Assembly (NCBI RefSeq): GCF_040115645.1
Contig: NC_089544.1
Span: 1,674,001 to 1,738,000 of the forward strand
Origin: Euwallacea fornicatus
Lineage: Eukaryota; Arthropoda; Insecta; Coleoptera; Curculionidae
Length of the DNA: 64,000 nt
Direction of reading: 5' to 3'
The notes beneath the pieces are model-generated. The model saw only the letters and a program-made list of their open reading frames with translations, did no database searches and had not been told where the DNA came from. Both the position numbers and the translations under genes were made by a program. This document shows positions 1-12,700 of this stretch, one piece after another (position 1 is the first letter of the stretch; each line of letters starts with the position of its first letter).

Positions 1-144
1 CTAATATCAAGTAATAAATACGGAGCAGTAGGGAAAATACAGTAAGGTTTTTATTAAATTTTGATTTACACTGATTTGTACACATTTCTCCACACAAATA
101 CAATTTCACTGTAGTGCTCATGGAATTGTATGAGAGAGACCCGG

Positions 145-507
145 CTACCGTTTCCCTTTCCATTGTGAAGGATTGATGACGTCGTTGACCCGCAAGCAAT
201 ACGCCTTATGATAGTACTTGCTCAGATCAATTTCCTACATTCACATCCGAAATTTAACATTTAATATCAGGAACGCAGAAGTGCGAGGGGATGAATTTTG
301 CACCTGATAGTTCTTTGTCAGGCCAATTTGCTGCATTGGCTTATGAAATTTCACATTTTGTATAAAGAACACAGAAGTACGAGGAGCTATATTTAGCTCT
401 TAATAGTTATTAAGCAAATCAACCTGAACATGCATCATCTTAATAAAATTGAAATGTTGTTAAAGAACTTTTCAATTCACCTGCGTAATTAAAAATGGTG
501 TTGCCAT
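145..507 (-). CDS. Putative two-exon micro-ORF, or the 3' end of an unrecognised gene
   Basis: Not recognised. A terminal exon (234-145) follows an AG acceptor and reads 29 codons beginning EIDLSKYYHK and ending NPSQWKGKR, then TAG. A poly(A) signal (AATAAA on the minus strand, about 50-55) lies some 90 bp downstream. A candidate first exon (507-481) reads MATPFLITQ and ends on a GTGAAT donor, in matching phase 0 across a 246-bp intron. This would give a 38-aa protein. The ATG has A at -3 and G at +4. The terminal exon may instead belong to a larger gene whose other exons I could not see. It sits on the same strand as NDUFA2, which begins 689 bp away. Confidence 0.35.
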
Positions 508-1195
508 TTGGAGAAAATGGTCGGTAGGGTCAACAACATAATGACGCAACCTATTGTATCACGTGTATTTGAGGTTGCCTAGATCGGTATTTTACGCTGC
601 CGCCACTTTGTTGCAGTTAATCATTTCCAAAAAGGAGGCTTTATAAATATAAAAAAAATAAAGAACTAAATGAAAAAGAAATCTAAATGTGAAATCAGAA
701 TATAATGGAAGATAATTATCCGATATGAATAGCAAATCTCCGGGATTCCAGGAATAATGTGAAGTGTTTGCTATGTGTTGTTTCATTCAAATTTCCGATG
801 ATGGAATTGACCCTAACCGTGTTTAGGTCAATTAATTTGCATTTTTAACGTGGTTTGCTTTATCATCACACAATTTTTTTACACAACGTACATATCAGAT
901 ACGTTTGGGGCTTTTCGTAGAATTGCTACGGCTTGATGGATTAAACGACAGCTTAATTGCATTGGACGTTGTGGATTCGCTGTTCAAATGCGCTCACATC
1001 CGTTTTATTTTTGCAATTTAATAATTACATGTTCATTTTTTAATGGATATTTTTATGGGGATTTATTTAATTACTCTTGTAATTAAGGCTGCACTAGAGT
1101 GATACCATTAATATTCAACTTCAATTTTTACAATTTTTATTTAGATATTTAAAGCACTACCACTAAATTACATATGACACACGTCTTCAATTTAT

Positions 1196-2084
1196 TTAAT
1201 TTGATACTGTCTTGATTTTGGACAGTACATCTGAGGAAGATAAATCTTTTAGGGAAACTGCCTTTTCTTTGCCTTGCTCTGAAATATCCACAAAATCGCA
1301 GATATAATAAATTCTTGTGAACTTAATTAGTTTAAAATTTAGCAATTTTAAATTATTCAAAATAAAAAAGATATGTCTGTGCTCACATGAAGGCACTGCA
1401 GTCCCTTACAAGAAGTTCCACATGTGGGCTAGATTTCTCTGCTTTACACTAAAGTCAGAATCTGTCTGTGTTTGACCAATTTTCTACAAACGATTGTGTT
1501 GAAAAAATCACAATGCTGCTGCGTTAAATAGATACCATCACATTACCAGCAATAGGCACTGTTCAGTGATAGTCTAGAACACATGGGAATGATTTATTGT
1601 CGCACAATATGCTTGGCATGACTGTACATGGCTATTACTTTTCATAAAAATTTAAGCACAAAACAGAGAAACCCAATAACTTGGGTATGCAAGATACTTC
1701 GATTGAATTATAGAATTGTTCAACTTATAGTTGTAATAAAAGGCATGCCTCCTTTTATTCCATAACAAATCCCAGCAAATATCTTACCAAATCGAGCCCA
1801 TAATTTCGGTTCAATTCCTGAGCATTCCCTAATTAAAATTGGAAATTTGGGATTGCTCGATTTAAGGTCAACATAGTATTTTTCAATGAATTCTCTAAAA
1901 CGTAAAGAAAATACATGCAGAAAGTACTTATTACCAGCATATGAAGAATGTAATTATGTAACTATTTGCCAAATACGAGAATCTTTTTGGCTTTAACTTA
2001 CCGCACTCCTTTGCTTGTGGGACTAGTTTGGCACAAGTGGATTCTCAGCTCTTTTAATGCTCCGGAAAATTTTATCGCCGACAT
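1196..2084 (-). CDS. NDUFA2: NADH dehydrogenase 1 alpha subcomplex subunit 2 (complex I B8 subunit)
   Basis: Supernumerary subunit of mitochondrial complex I with a thioredoxin-like fold, located in the matrix arm. Three exons: 2084-2002, 1894-1788 and 1278-1196, with introns of 107 and 509 bp and matching phases (2, then 1), giving 90 aa. The family signatures are clear: LRIHLCQTSPTSKGVREF near the N terminus, FPILIRECSG in the middle and PKLWARF after it. The two conserved cysteines are Cys18 and Cys52. The C terminus (LSSSDVLSKIKT) matches the family's last helix. The start is the only ATG upstream of the RIHLCQ motif in frame. At 90 residues it is slightly shorter than the roughly 99-aa human protein, owing to a shorter N terminus. 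It looks intact. Confidence 0.94.
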
Positions 2085-2502
2085 TCTTCTTGATAAATTA
2101 TATGAATTTATTCAGTTTATTTAGGAAAATTCCAGATTATTAGTGTTTTGCAACTTTTCATAATAATCATAACCTCCAACTGTCAATGTCAACGTCATCA
2201 AGATTGACATTTCGTGTTTTACACTTTTAAGATTCAGACGGATATAAAATTTACTATAATTTAAATTTATATATTTATATTTAAATTTTAAACGAAATAT
2301 AGACATCTTCTTAACCAAATAATCAAGACCTACACGGGTCACAGGTTACGTGAATCGATCTACTGTTACTCTGCTGTTCTTCTGGAAAAAAAAACCATAA
2401 AAATGGAAAATATATTTCCACCATTAAATTACAAGAACTTCCTACTTTTTTTTCCCACTGATTCTATTTTTTTTTTGTTACGTTAACAGCCAGCTACTTT
2501 CA

Positions 2503-4407
2503 TTATTTTAAAGGAGGAAGGCCGAACTTTTCTAAAGGCGTTTCATCCACAGACGATACAACAAATGATGCTCCCTTCCGAAGTTCCGTTGGAATGTTTT
2601 CATCCGGTATCATGATCACTTGCATGCCAGCGCTGATTGCTGCTTGAACTCCATTTGGAGAGTCTTCAAATACTAGACATTTTTCTGGATTAGGTTTGGT
2701 CGGAAATCTGGGCAAAAACAGAGGTGTTCTATTCACATCAAATTTTCCTTCTCAGATCTTTGGTTGTGTCTCACCTAGCTGCAGAGACGAGAAATATGTC
2801 GGGCGCAGGCTTGCCTTGCTTCACATCTGGGTCGGTACTTCCACATACTATATGATCAAATAGCTTAAACAAGTCCTTGTGTTGAGCAGACTTGAGTTCA
2901 AAACTCTCCAAGGAAGATGATGTCGCCACTGAGATAGGAATGTTGTGTTTGGAAAGGTGACGGACTAATCTTTGCGTTCCTAAAGATCTGCTAATATAAT
3001 CCCACGCATTTTATTAAATTATATATTAAATGAACGAGAAAGTTATGATAATTTCAATCATTTCGGCTATAAGATTGTTCATGCGAATATTAAAATTATT
3101 TCTGGACAATTTGATGAAGGTTAATACATCAGTGAACTCCACACCGGAGAGTTATTTCTGAACAATTTGGTGGATGAATGTATATATATATTGGATAAAA
3201 AAACTAGTTCGCAAAGCAGTGAAATACCTGGCATAAGTGGAACGCCATGTTTAGCAAAGAAACTGTGTGAAAGACTGCGAAACTCTTTCCGAAATTCTTC
3301 TACCGGCATGGGAATATTCATTTCAGTTACTGCGATACGTGCAGATTCGCGTTCAACAGTGCCAGTTACTTTAGCAACTATATTATTTGTGTAGTTTTTC
3401 CCGAAACGCCTGGCGATTGTGGCAATAGCTCTCTTATATGCTCCCTCAGTATCTAAAAATAGAGCCGAAATTACTCACCAGGGAACACGTTTGGATTTGC
3501 CAAAACCACTTGGTATTCTTTATGAACTCCAATGTCATATTCTTCCCATGTCATTGGTAGCTCAAGTTTGTCCACAATGTACTTAGAAGCTTCAACTCGA
3601 TGGAGACCCATCATTTCTGCCTTAACTTCCCAGGTTAAGGTTTTGTTGTATTTGCTTATGATATTCTGCACTGCTTTAGTGTACAGAGGTTCTGTGTCTA
3701 TAAGTCATTTTTTACACTCTTATATCCTTGTTGTTTTCTAAATACATAGGTGTAGTAACATGTATGTTTTGTTATCTTCTCAAACAGTTTTATTGTGAAA
3801 CAAGTTTGATAATGCTACATGTCTTACAGTGCATAATATCAAGTTACAAATAAAATAATAATTCTTTTTAAAGGCTTTCATCCAATAACTTAGAAATGAG
3901 TAAGAATGGAGCTATGTTCACATGAAAAACTAGGTTTTGATCTAAGCAATTCTGATCACAAGATCCAAGTTATCCTCTTGGTAAAATTATCATAGCTTTG
4001 ATCTATTAGAGACAAGAGTTCCATGAGAGATTTCATATGCACTGGAACCAAATAAGGGAAGTTCGTCATTGAATTCTAAATAAATAGGGCTGTTGGGACA
4101 GCCCTCACTTTTGTTTGGAACAGCTCTTTGACTTCCACATGGATGGTATTGGCTGCATAACAACGTTATGTAAAAAAGTTTCTTAAAGCTAATTATTTTG
4201 GAGTTTACATTTTGTTTCATTATATTTGCAATTATCCCGCTATTTATCGTGCTTTTCGATATTTTGGCCATAAAAAAGTAAGCAAAAGGATATGCTCAAT
4301 AGTACCTACTTGACTTATGTGAGTGGGAACACTTCTAGAGGTAACTTACCTAAAATTACACCATCCATATCAAAAATTACATGAGAAACTTGCCTAAATT
4401 TCGCCAT
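2503..4407 (-). CDS. PUDP: HAD-superfamily phosphatase, pseudouridine-5'-phosphatase (HDHD1/PUDP, GS1-like) family
   Basis: Likely cytosolic enzyme that removes phosphate from pseudouridine 5'-monophosphate or a related sugar or nucleoside phosphate. Exons: 4407-4350; one of two alternative cap exons (3697-3479 or 3452-3228); 2979-2775; 2707-2503. The product is 228 aa with the first cap exon and 230 aa with the second. HAD motifs are complete: FDMDG with nucleophile Asp13 and Asp15 (motif I), VATSS with Thr112 (motif II), GKPAPD with Lys149 (motif III), and VFEDSPNG with Glu175-Asp176 (motif IV). The start is the ATG directly before the DxD motif. All splice sites are GT..AG and the last intron is 67 bp. 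The family call is firm. The exact substrate is inferred, though a pseudouridine-5'-phosphate glycosidase gene lies about 5.3 kb away. Confidence 0.93.
3228..3452 (-). other. Alternative cap-domain exon 2B of the HAD phosphatase
   Basis: 225 bp, also phase 1 at both ends, between an ATTTTTAG acceptor and a GTATTT donor. It encodes DTEGAYKRAIATIARRFG, then GTVERESARIAV, IPMPVEEF and a VPLMPG end. It resembles exon 2A at roughly a third of positions, so the duplication is old. Only 26 bp separate the 2A donor from the 2B acceptor, too short for a normal intron, so the two exons should not be joined to each other. Confidence 0.85.
3479..3697 (-). other. Alternative cap-domain exon 2A of the HAD phosphatase
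   Basis: 219 bp, entering and leaving in phase 1, between a TTATAG acceptor and a GTGAGT donor. It encodes DTEPLYTKAVQNII, then GLHRVEASKYIV and LPMTWEEY, ending FPG. This is the whole helical cap segment between motif I and motif II. It aligns along its length with exon 2B: DTE start, a shared Y..A...I, the PM..EE block and the PG end. Confidence 0.88.
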
Positions 4408-6110
4408 AATTGTATTAAATGCTTTATATTTGATAATAAATATACTTAAAAATAAGCAAAAACTATTCAAAAAAAGCCCTAAGAGGAACTAGCTTATTAC
4501 GAAATTTTATGGACCTAATATTAAAAATAAAAATTAAATTTAAAATTAACTGAAGTCTTGATAAAGCCGCAGTTAACCTAAAAGTCTTCTTCTTCTTCCT
4601 GGTTACGACAGGATGATTCATATAAATAAAACGGAATATATAGTTGATATAACAATTACACGCGCATGCGCACTTTAGATATTGCACTAATAAACGAAAA
4701 TCACGTGACATTCTGTGTTTCATTTTCGGAAATAAATTTTTTTATGGGCGCCTGAAAAAGCAACATTTCTAGGGAAGATCGCATTTATTTATCAAATTGA
4801 TTAGATAATCATTCATATATTTTTATTATGAACAAAGCCAGTGCCTTTGTAATAGTAAAATTTAACACCCTATATCTCCTTAAAGATGCAGTAAAGAACA
4901 GTTATTTACGAGCGCTTCCTGTCTTAGGAAATCCAAGACCACATCTCCTGATATTTTGCAGTAATTTTTTTAATCATCCTGTTAATAAGGTAATATTCAT
5001 ATCTGATATTAACTGCGCGGAGAGATTGCAGATTACTACAATTTTCATATTTTTCGATAAATACATTTTTATTAATTTAAACAAAATAACGATCCCACGT
5101 ATCACTACATTGTTAAGCGCAGAAAATGTTGATAATGATACTTAGTAGCTTTGAATCAAACAAAAAATTTTAATTGTAGTTACCTGAACACCTAATCAGA
5201 TTCCACTATAATGGCTCTGAAAACCGCAATTCTCTTAAATATAATCACATTCATCGGACTTCTCTCAATTTTATGCTATATATTTCTCCCAAATTTATTT
5301 TCCAGAATAACTTGAATGAATTCCCATATCAATTATTTAAATTATGCATTACACGCAGATAGATACTGTTCAAACATGTTTGCACTTACCTTTTTCCTGC
5401 AAACCCACTTACCACTTATAAGCTTGAACGCAGATTAGGCTAAGTAAGGTAATAGTCTATTCTGCCAGTGACTGAACGTGTCAATTCCTGTACTGCCAAC
5501 TGCAGTTTTAGTTTTTGGGGGTCAATTGTAGCACTTAAACAAACCAAGCAAAAAAAAACGTGCTTTTCACCACAGATGTCGCAGTCCAAGCAGATGGTCC
5601 TATTGGTGTCGTCATCTGTCTCTACTGAGAGACCCTACGTCCTACTTCCAAGTAGTGAAGAGGCCAAGTTTAAGACAAAATTAGTGATTACTAATGTTTA
5701 AATATTCGCAGTGGTTGTGATTTTCAGCGGTCGGTCTTGGTATAAGAAAACGATATGTCTGACGGGTTCTTAAAAGAAATGCGAATATGTCGATATTGGT
5801 TAATTTTGACTAAAACCTTGATGTTTGGAGGTCAAATGTGGTACCTGACTCCCGTCGCATGCATACAATACTATCTGATGGAGCCACGAAATCTGTGTTA
5901 AGAAACGCACTTCTTACTTGTTGGTTTTTCTTGTCACGAAGGTCTTGTGGTTGTAGGGGCAATCGGTATTCAAACGCACTTTTCTGTTTGAAAGACAAAT
6001 TTGATTAAAATAAAAAAACTGTTGAGATATTTCTGTTTCAATCATATTTCTCAATTACTAATACACTCTTCAACAATAACCTGTAAAACAATAGATTCCA
6101 ACACAATTCA
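4408..6110. other. Intergenic region without a recognisable gene
   Basis: AT-rich spacer between the 5' end of the phosphatase and the 3' end of the zinc-finger gene. Open frames at 4828-5145 (+), 5468-5701 (+) and 5810-5998 (-) show no known motif and no convincing splice sites. The segment just upstream of 4407 is presumably the phosphatase promoter, but no TATA box was found. Confidence 0.5.
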
Positions 6111-8825
6111 CTACGTGGTATGAAATTGAAACAAATCTAATACGGGCAAGTCGAGATTCAACGAATTATTACTGTGTCCCTCCAAGTCTGATTCGGTAAT
6201 TCTGCGAAATCGCTCGTTCACAAAGTGATCCACGTTCATCACCTCATCTGAACTACTTGAAGTTTCCAAAATACTCGTAGGCCCCGATGTTACTGGTACT
6301 GGTAGCATAAGTTCATCCACTGAATGCCGTAAATTACCAATTGGGGATAAAACTGAATTTTCAATCAGCAAATCAGGATTAACTTGTTCGCCTTTACTTT
6401 CCTGGCCACTGCCCGTGTCTTCTACGAACGGTTTAATGTTCGACTGAAGGTACTTAGGCTTTGGAGGACACAACATTATATTGGCGTGAATTTTTATTTT
6501 CGAAGCTTTCTCCTTTGATTTGTCGTGATCTTCCGACGAATTATTCGACTGGTAAGCAATGGAAAAAGTTTCGGCGATGTCACTTGAGAAGTAGGCCCTC
6601 TTCATGTCGACATCCGATTTGTATTCTAAAGGCTGAGGCTGAGAATTATTCTTTTTGTGGTTCAAAGCATGTTCGAATTGAGGCTGATCATCTATTGCGG
6701 ATGTCATATCGCAATCATAACCAGACAAAGTCTCGGTACTGGACACAAGAAACTCTTCTCCAGTGAAGTGTTGGGAAGTCGCGCAATCTCTTTTGGTGTT
6801 ACCATCGTCCTGTCTGCTTTGCTCTATCCTAATATCATCAATTTTCTTAGCAATTGCATTGTTAGCTTCTGAGGATATTAACATAGAATTTAAAACTAAT
6901 TCATCGATTAAATTAAGTTTGGCGCAGTTGCAATTGCTCCCAGACCTGGAGGATATATCCTTCATAGTAGACTTTATGGAATTTACAAAGTCAGTATTGC
7001 CCATCAGCTTCAATAATGAGACATCTTTATACAAATTCGTGTCATCAAAGTAATAAGTTCCAGGATTTAATCCAATGGCGTTCCCAAGGACTTTGTCCAC
7101 ATCAACCTCGTTAACTGCGCTTCCGAGCTTCTTAAAGAGAGCGTTGGTTAATAGCAACAAATTATGTAAAAGATTGGAAAGCTCTTGACAAAATTTGGCA
7201 CCCCTTTCGGATAAAGCGCATTTCTGGGTGATCGATACTAAGTGGTTCCAGACTTCGAAATGATTTTCTTTGTTTTGATCAATAGGCCCATGGGATGGAT
7301 TTTTCCTTAGGTGTTCCAACATTTTGTTACGCCCTAAATAGGCTTTCTTGCATTTGGGGCATCGGTATTGGGCAGCTATTCGACGTTTCTTTTGCAGAAA
7401 ATCAGGTTGCTCTTCTGGTTTCATATTGCGGATTACAGGATCTCTATAGTGATGTGATTTGTCTGTGTTTGACTCAGGCTTACTATCGTAGTCGTTTAAG
7501 CTGGAGGGAGGCCTGTCTTCAATGACAATCTTAAATTCCTGTAAATTAAAACAAAAGTGGTATTCGAGTAATAAAATCGCAATAAAATTTTATATAATTG
7601 GCGGTCAAGAAAGTTTCGCCTGGAAATTTTTTGCGAAAAATGTCACATATTTCAAATTACATTCTTAACCACGAATTTTTTTCCATTGGATTTCACTTAC
7701 ATCCTGGATATATTTTGGAACTTTCACCTCTCTTCCTGATCTTGTTTTAGAGACGACCTTCACTTTCCCCTTGTCTGACTGTACTGATGACTCACTAAGT
7801 ACTGGCTCATAAGTTTTAAGTTTTTTAGGCCTTCCGAGAGGTTTTTTTGATTTTTGTGAAGGCGGATGCTAATAACAATACTTCATGGTTAGTTTTCATG
7901 TTGGATATATGGTATATTGTAGTGTATCATCTATCAATGTAATCAGTTAATTAATACTGTTTTATGTAAATAATTAAGAAGCCTCACTTTTCTCATCCCT
8001 CAGATTCTTTACATAAACATGTATTTCCTAACTGATTACTTATATAGCTAGTACTTAACAAGTGCAGAATGTAATACTTTATTTCACGTTGATTTGATTT
8101 AAGTCTAAGAGATATGCAAAAATTTCACTTTACATATGGTCGAAGTAACATGACTGCACTCTCTTACCAAAACATCACATTAAAGACAGGAATTTATAAA
8201 TGAAAGACGCATATTTACATATGTGTTTTTCATTGATAGAATCAGTCACCTTTAAATTAAGGTCATCAGGATAGATGACCTTATAAACAACATTTATTGA
8301 AGATTTATCCTTAGCTTCGTAAAAGCTTTTTTTTAATTCCTCAGGGCTGCTTTTTATAAGTGTTTGAGTTTCGGGATCGAAAATTTCTATGACATTACAG
8401 TCTAGGTGATTTTGCTCCCCTGACTCAGTCGTAGATTTGTAGAGTTCCATTAAATTCAACTAAAACATAAATTTAAAATAAGTTATTTTTTATATTTATT
8501 GTTGATCTGTTCTTGTTAGATTAAAAAAAGGGGATTATCATTCCTTTGATGGCCCATTTCTATACAAATAATGCTCATGGCAATGATACCGGAGCGTCAG
8601 TAGTTGGGTCCACGACAAGAACGTTGACAAAGGGCTATAGGCCAGGATTTTCTAACTTTGTATCACTAATTCATGACCATAAAGCTTTCATAAACATAAT
8701 TTCTTTGAAAGTATCGTTCTAGACAATAGTTACGGTTACAGCTGTGGATTAATAATACAAAGCTAGATAATCTTACTATTATGTACCTTTTCGTATACTT
8801 TTGGCTTTTGAGCCTTCTTTGACAT
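6111..8825 (-). CDS. ZNF839-like C2H2 zinc-finger protein with AT-hook
   Basis: Probable nuclear DNA- or chromatin-binding protein of unknown function. Four exons: 8825-8787, 8459-8250, 7868-7701 and 7538-6111, all joined in phase 0, giving 614 aa. In order: a short basic N terminus (MSKKAQKPKVYEK); an acidic region; an AT-hook-like PLGRPKK at about 93-99; a basic TRSGREVKVPKY segment near 128-138; and one zinc finger (YRCPKCKKAYLGRNKML..H) with Cys199, Cys202, His215 and His222. A helical region (about 250-330) and a long Ser/Asp/Asn-rich tail follow. The pairing of TRSGR..P(P)KY with a single CPKC..GRN.ML.H finger is what points to ZNF839. The start is the ATG of exon 1, which ends on a GTACAT donor. 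It is unrelated in function to its pseudouridine-enzyme neighbours as far as can be seen. Confidence 0.82.
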
Positions 8826-9150
8826 TTTGATGCTTTAAGTGGGGCTCTAACAAACACCGATGACACACCTCAAATTTAGTCTGAAGATAAAATTAAACGA
8901 TTGATAATTATAAATTTCTGCTAATACAGATTATCCAAACACATTTGAATCAAGGAAAATTTTAATTAATTTGGAATATTTTCATGTAGCATAAAAATCA
9001 ACATAACACATAACCTCTGTTTTGCATGGATTAGGTGCTTTCAATTGCTTGACACTGACACTAAACTGTTTTAACCATTCTTGTGGGTCCTCTTAGTCAA
9101 TAAGAATACTGCGTCTAACTGGGATGGACCCATGACCTAGAAAATTGCAA

Positions 9151-9275
9151 AGCATATACCTTAATGTCTATTGTTTAGACAGCAATAGCCGCAATAGCTA
9201 CAAAATATATAGCTTAACGTCTATTGTTTACACAGCAACAGCTTTCATAGCTACGAAACATATGGTTTAATTAGC
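9151..9275. repeat. Imperfect tandem repeat, about 64-bp unit
   Basis: Two adjacent diverged copies share the core AACGTCTATTGTTTACACAGCA / AATGTCTATTGTTTAGACAGCA, followed by AATAGCTACAAAATATA or ATAGCTACGAAACATAT. They lie in the spacer between the zinc-finger gene and the glycosidase. The rest of 8826-9703 holds nothing recognisable. Confidence 0.6.
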
Positions 9276-9703
9276 AATGGTGCCGTTTGTAATTTGGGAT
9301 GTTAAAATCTTTATAATATGTAGTTATTTTTTTATCACTTTTACGGGGTTTATCTTTGCTTTACCTCATATCAAAATAAAAATCGCACGTCTATATATCT
9401 CATTATCGTGTAATAGATTTTTTAAAATGTATCCATTCTGCACATTTTGGTGAATCGACATTTTTGGCTGGCACCATATTTCTTTATCTCGAATCTAATA
9501 GACGCAAGTTTGCTTCGAAATCAAAATACTGCGACTGTTAAACTGATAAGCAGTTCTTCAACTTATAATTGTTTATTTATAATCAAACTAGAATGGATAA
9601 TGATTGAATAAAGGCTGTATCACATTTTCATTTTAGTTTAGTTCGGTCCGTGACGGGATATGAGATTAAATCGTTTTCGGTTTTCGGTAAATAAAACTTC
9701 AAA

Positions 9704-12700
9704 ATGGCTATGGTTCGGTGTTTGAATTCTATCGGGATAATTAAATTCCTAGCAAAAATTCCAAATGCACGATTGTATTCATTTGACAATAGTAAATTGA
9801 AAATTACTGAAGAGATAGGGACTGCTTTAATTGAACTTAAGCCTGTTTTGGCTTTAGAATCCACTATTATTACCCACGGAATGCCATATCCGAGAAACAT
9901 AGAATGTGCTTTGGAAGTGGAGGATACGGTACGGGCCCAAGTAAGTGCCATACCTCAATATGCCTCTGTGTTTCGATTTAAACAAAGGAAATTAGTCCTA
10001 CAGGGTGTATCAGATTTTATGTGCATCACATTCTGGTTACAGATACACGATATATTGTTAAGAGAAAATAACAGTTCACCAAGAAAAATCGAATAACATT
10101 GAATGAACAATATACAACATGCGCAGAAAACATTTTCTGTACATTTTGGTGAACTGAAATAATGGAAAATTTTCAGGCTGCACGGTACTGTAAAGAAAAC
10201 TGTTCAAGTTACCTTAGAAGCAGGCACCAAATACCATATTTAATTTTTAAAAAATCGATAGGCATCAACAATATCAATATACAACGCAAGACATAAAATT
10301 GTTTTCTCCATACTCGTCGTACTGGTCTTACTTGATTTATTCATACTCGCACATTTATTGCAATTAAGACAAATGAGAAGGACAAGATCAAACCACTAAC
10401 ATTCTTAACGTATTGCCTCGGTCTCTTAAAAACTTAACAGCTCCGAGGATTGACTAATATATGTCAACAATAGCTATGACAAAAGTAAGTCAGAACAATG
10501 GAAACAAAAATCGAAACTGCTAGAGTTGCGATATCATTCTTCAGCTAAGCTCAAAGCTGTCTCTCAGAACTCTCCAAAAAAGCCTAAATTGATCATTCAT
10601 TTCGATTTTCATTAATTAATTCATCATTCATTAATTAAGATTTCTAATTACATATATCCTGGTGTTTGACGCGCGAAATCTTACCCGCAAACAACAAAAA
10701 GCCACAATTAGAACTTTTAATCTAAACCATAAATCCAACTTACCACAATCTTTTACTTCTATGGCCCCATCCCGTGCGTGGACCATCCAACGGCGTCTCT
10801 GTTCACTCAGAATAGTTCCCCTCTTTGCAAAACCCTAGCCGTTACATCCTATCGCAATTTCCTCATGTTAAACGGGGACTTAAAAGGGCTGTTTAACGTA
10901 AGAGCGCACCGGTGAAAGCTAAATAGAACATATTTAGCTTTGAGAGACGAAGCCACCCCCGCACCAATAGGTTGGATTCCACAACGTCTACTTTAACCAC
11001 GAAAGGAGAGAAAAGTCCTTCGTGACACCCATTTTCACTCGTTAAGACATGGTTACACTAATGGCGCATCTCACAATTGTTTCAAATAAGAAAAATCCCG
11101 ATTATCCCGATTATTAGTACCGTCCGCATTACGGATAAGTCGTTTGTCATCACGTTAACACTCAATTGAATAATTTACGAAGGGATATTGGTACAAACAT
11201 ACAACGTTTCCAGATTTAGTGACATGGGAGAAAAACTGCGAATTCTAGAGAATTCAAGGGACAAAGGGTCAACTATGCAAAAAAAAATCCATGAAACCAT
11301 TTACTTTTGGTCCTTCAGGTATTTCAAAAATACCAAAATTTTAGTCGCGTTCTGAGACTGAATGAAATGTCAACATACATAGATCGAGTAAACGAATGAG
11401 TCGAAGAATTTAAAAATTTCAATGAGGGAGCAACGAGAGGAACTTCCTCAAGAGATTATCAAGAATTTTGAGTCGGTCCTAAATACAAAAACTTCGAAGC
11501 TCAATGGCAAAAAGTCGGTGCCCCCCTCTCCTCTCTTGACATGTTTCGAAAAAAATTCGAAATTTTCGATGTTCCGTTTTTCAGTTTCGCGGATTGATAT
11601 GATCCCTGTATTGATTGTGGACACCTTTGACCCAGAAAGACTTTTTTCTGAAGCTGCTCCGTCGGTGTCTTTAAAATCGCACGCATTTTTGTTTTACCTT
11701 AGGGGGCGCAATCTTGAGTTTTCATATAATTAAATTCAGTCATTCTTTCGGATTTCGATGATATTTCGCATGTTACAGTGCTTCGAGTGGCTGCCAAGGC
11801 CAAAATTAAAGAAAGCAACGGAAGAAGAATGGGGGTTTCATTTAAAACAAAAAAAGTTGAATCGTGTAGCATATTTTTGAGCCACCCCGTATGATTAAGA
11901 TGATATTCAGCGCAAACTTATGCTTTCATCTTGTAACTCTTGAGTGAAGACCGGTCTTCTATTTGTAGGGAGGTAATTCCTGTCACGTAAAATCCGGGAC
12001 AACCTGTATACATGGGCAAAGAAAAAATAATAGTTGTTAGGGAAAGGGCAATGCCAATCAAATTTTCTAAATTTTAGGGAGCAATTCCCGCAACAATTGC
12101 CATTATCAACGGATCAGTTAAAGTTGGACTCTCTAGAGGTGATCTTGAGTTTCTTGGAGACACTGACAAGAGCAAACCTGTAAAAACTTCGCTGCGAGAT
12201 TTTGCTCACGTGCTGAGCAAAAATCTGAACGGCGGTACCACCGTCGCCGGTACCATTGCCGTTTGTAAAAAGGTTGGGATTGATGTCTTTGCGACTGGAG
12301 GTAGGTCGAGTCCTCTCATCGAGGCCATGTGTGTCATGTTAAAGCGGCTCTACCTAATAGATTCTTAAGTGAACATCCTCACTCCCCTTCAATTTTTCTG
12401 CAAAAAAGAAAATTTGAGTTTTCCGCCTTTTGGTATTTTGTTTGATTAAATTATTTGTTAAAGGTATTGGTGGTGTCCACAGGGGAGCCAATGAGAGCTT
12501 TGATGTCTCAGCTGACCTCACGGAACTCGGCAGATCCAGGATCGCAGTAGTTTCGAGTGGGGTTAAGTCCATCCTGGATATTCCCAAAACTCTGGAGTAC
12601 CTTGTGAGTTTGAATATTTGCTTCCCCAATGTTTGTATAGATATAATAATAAAAAAATAAATATTTCATACGAATCGGTGGAATACGTCAAAAATCTAAT

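Noticed and set aside
3990..4271. Alternative first exon for the HAD phosphatase (MAKISK...)
   Set aside because: The exon at 4407-4350 supplies the essential DxD motif in phase with both cap exons; the other frame lacks it and has no suitable donor.
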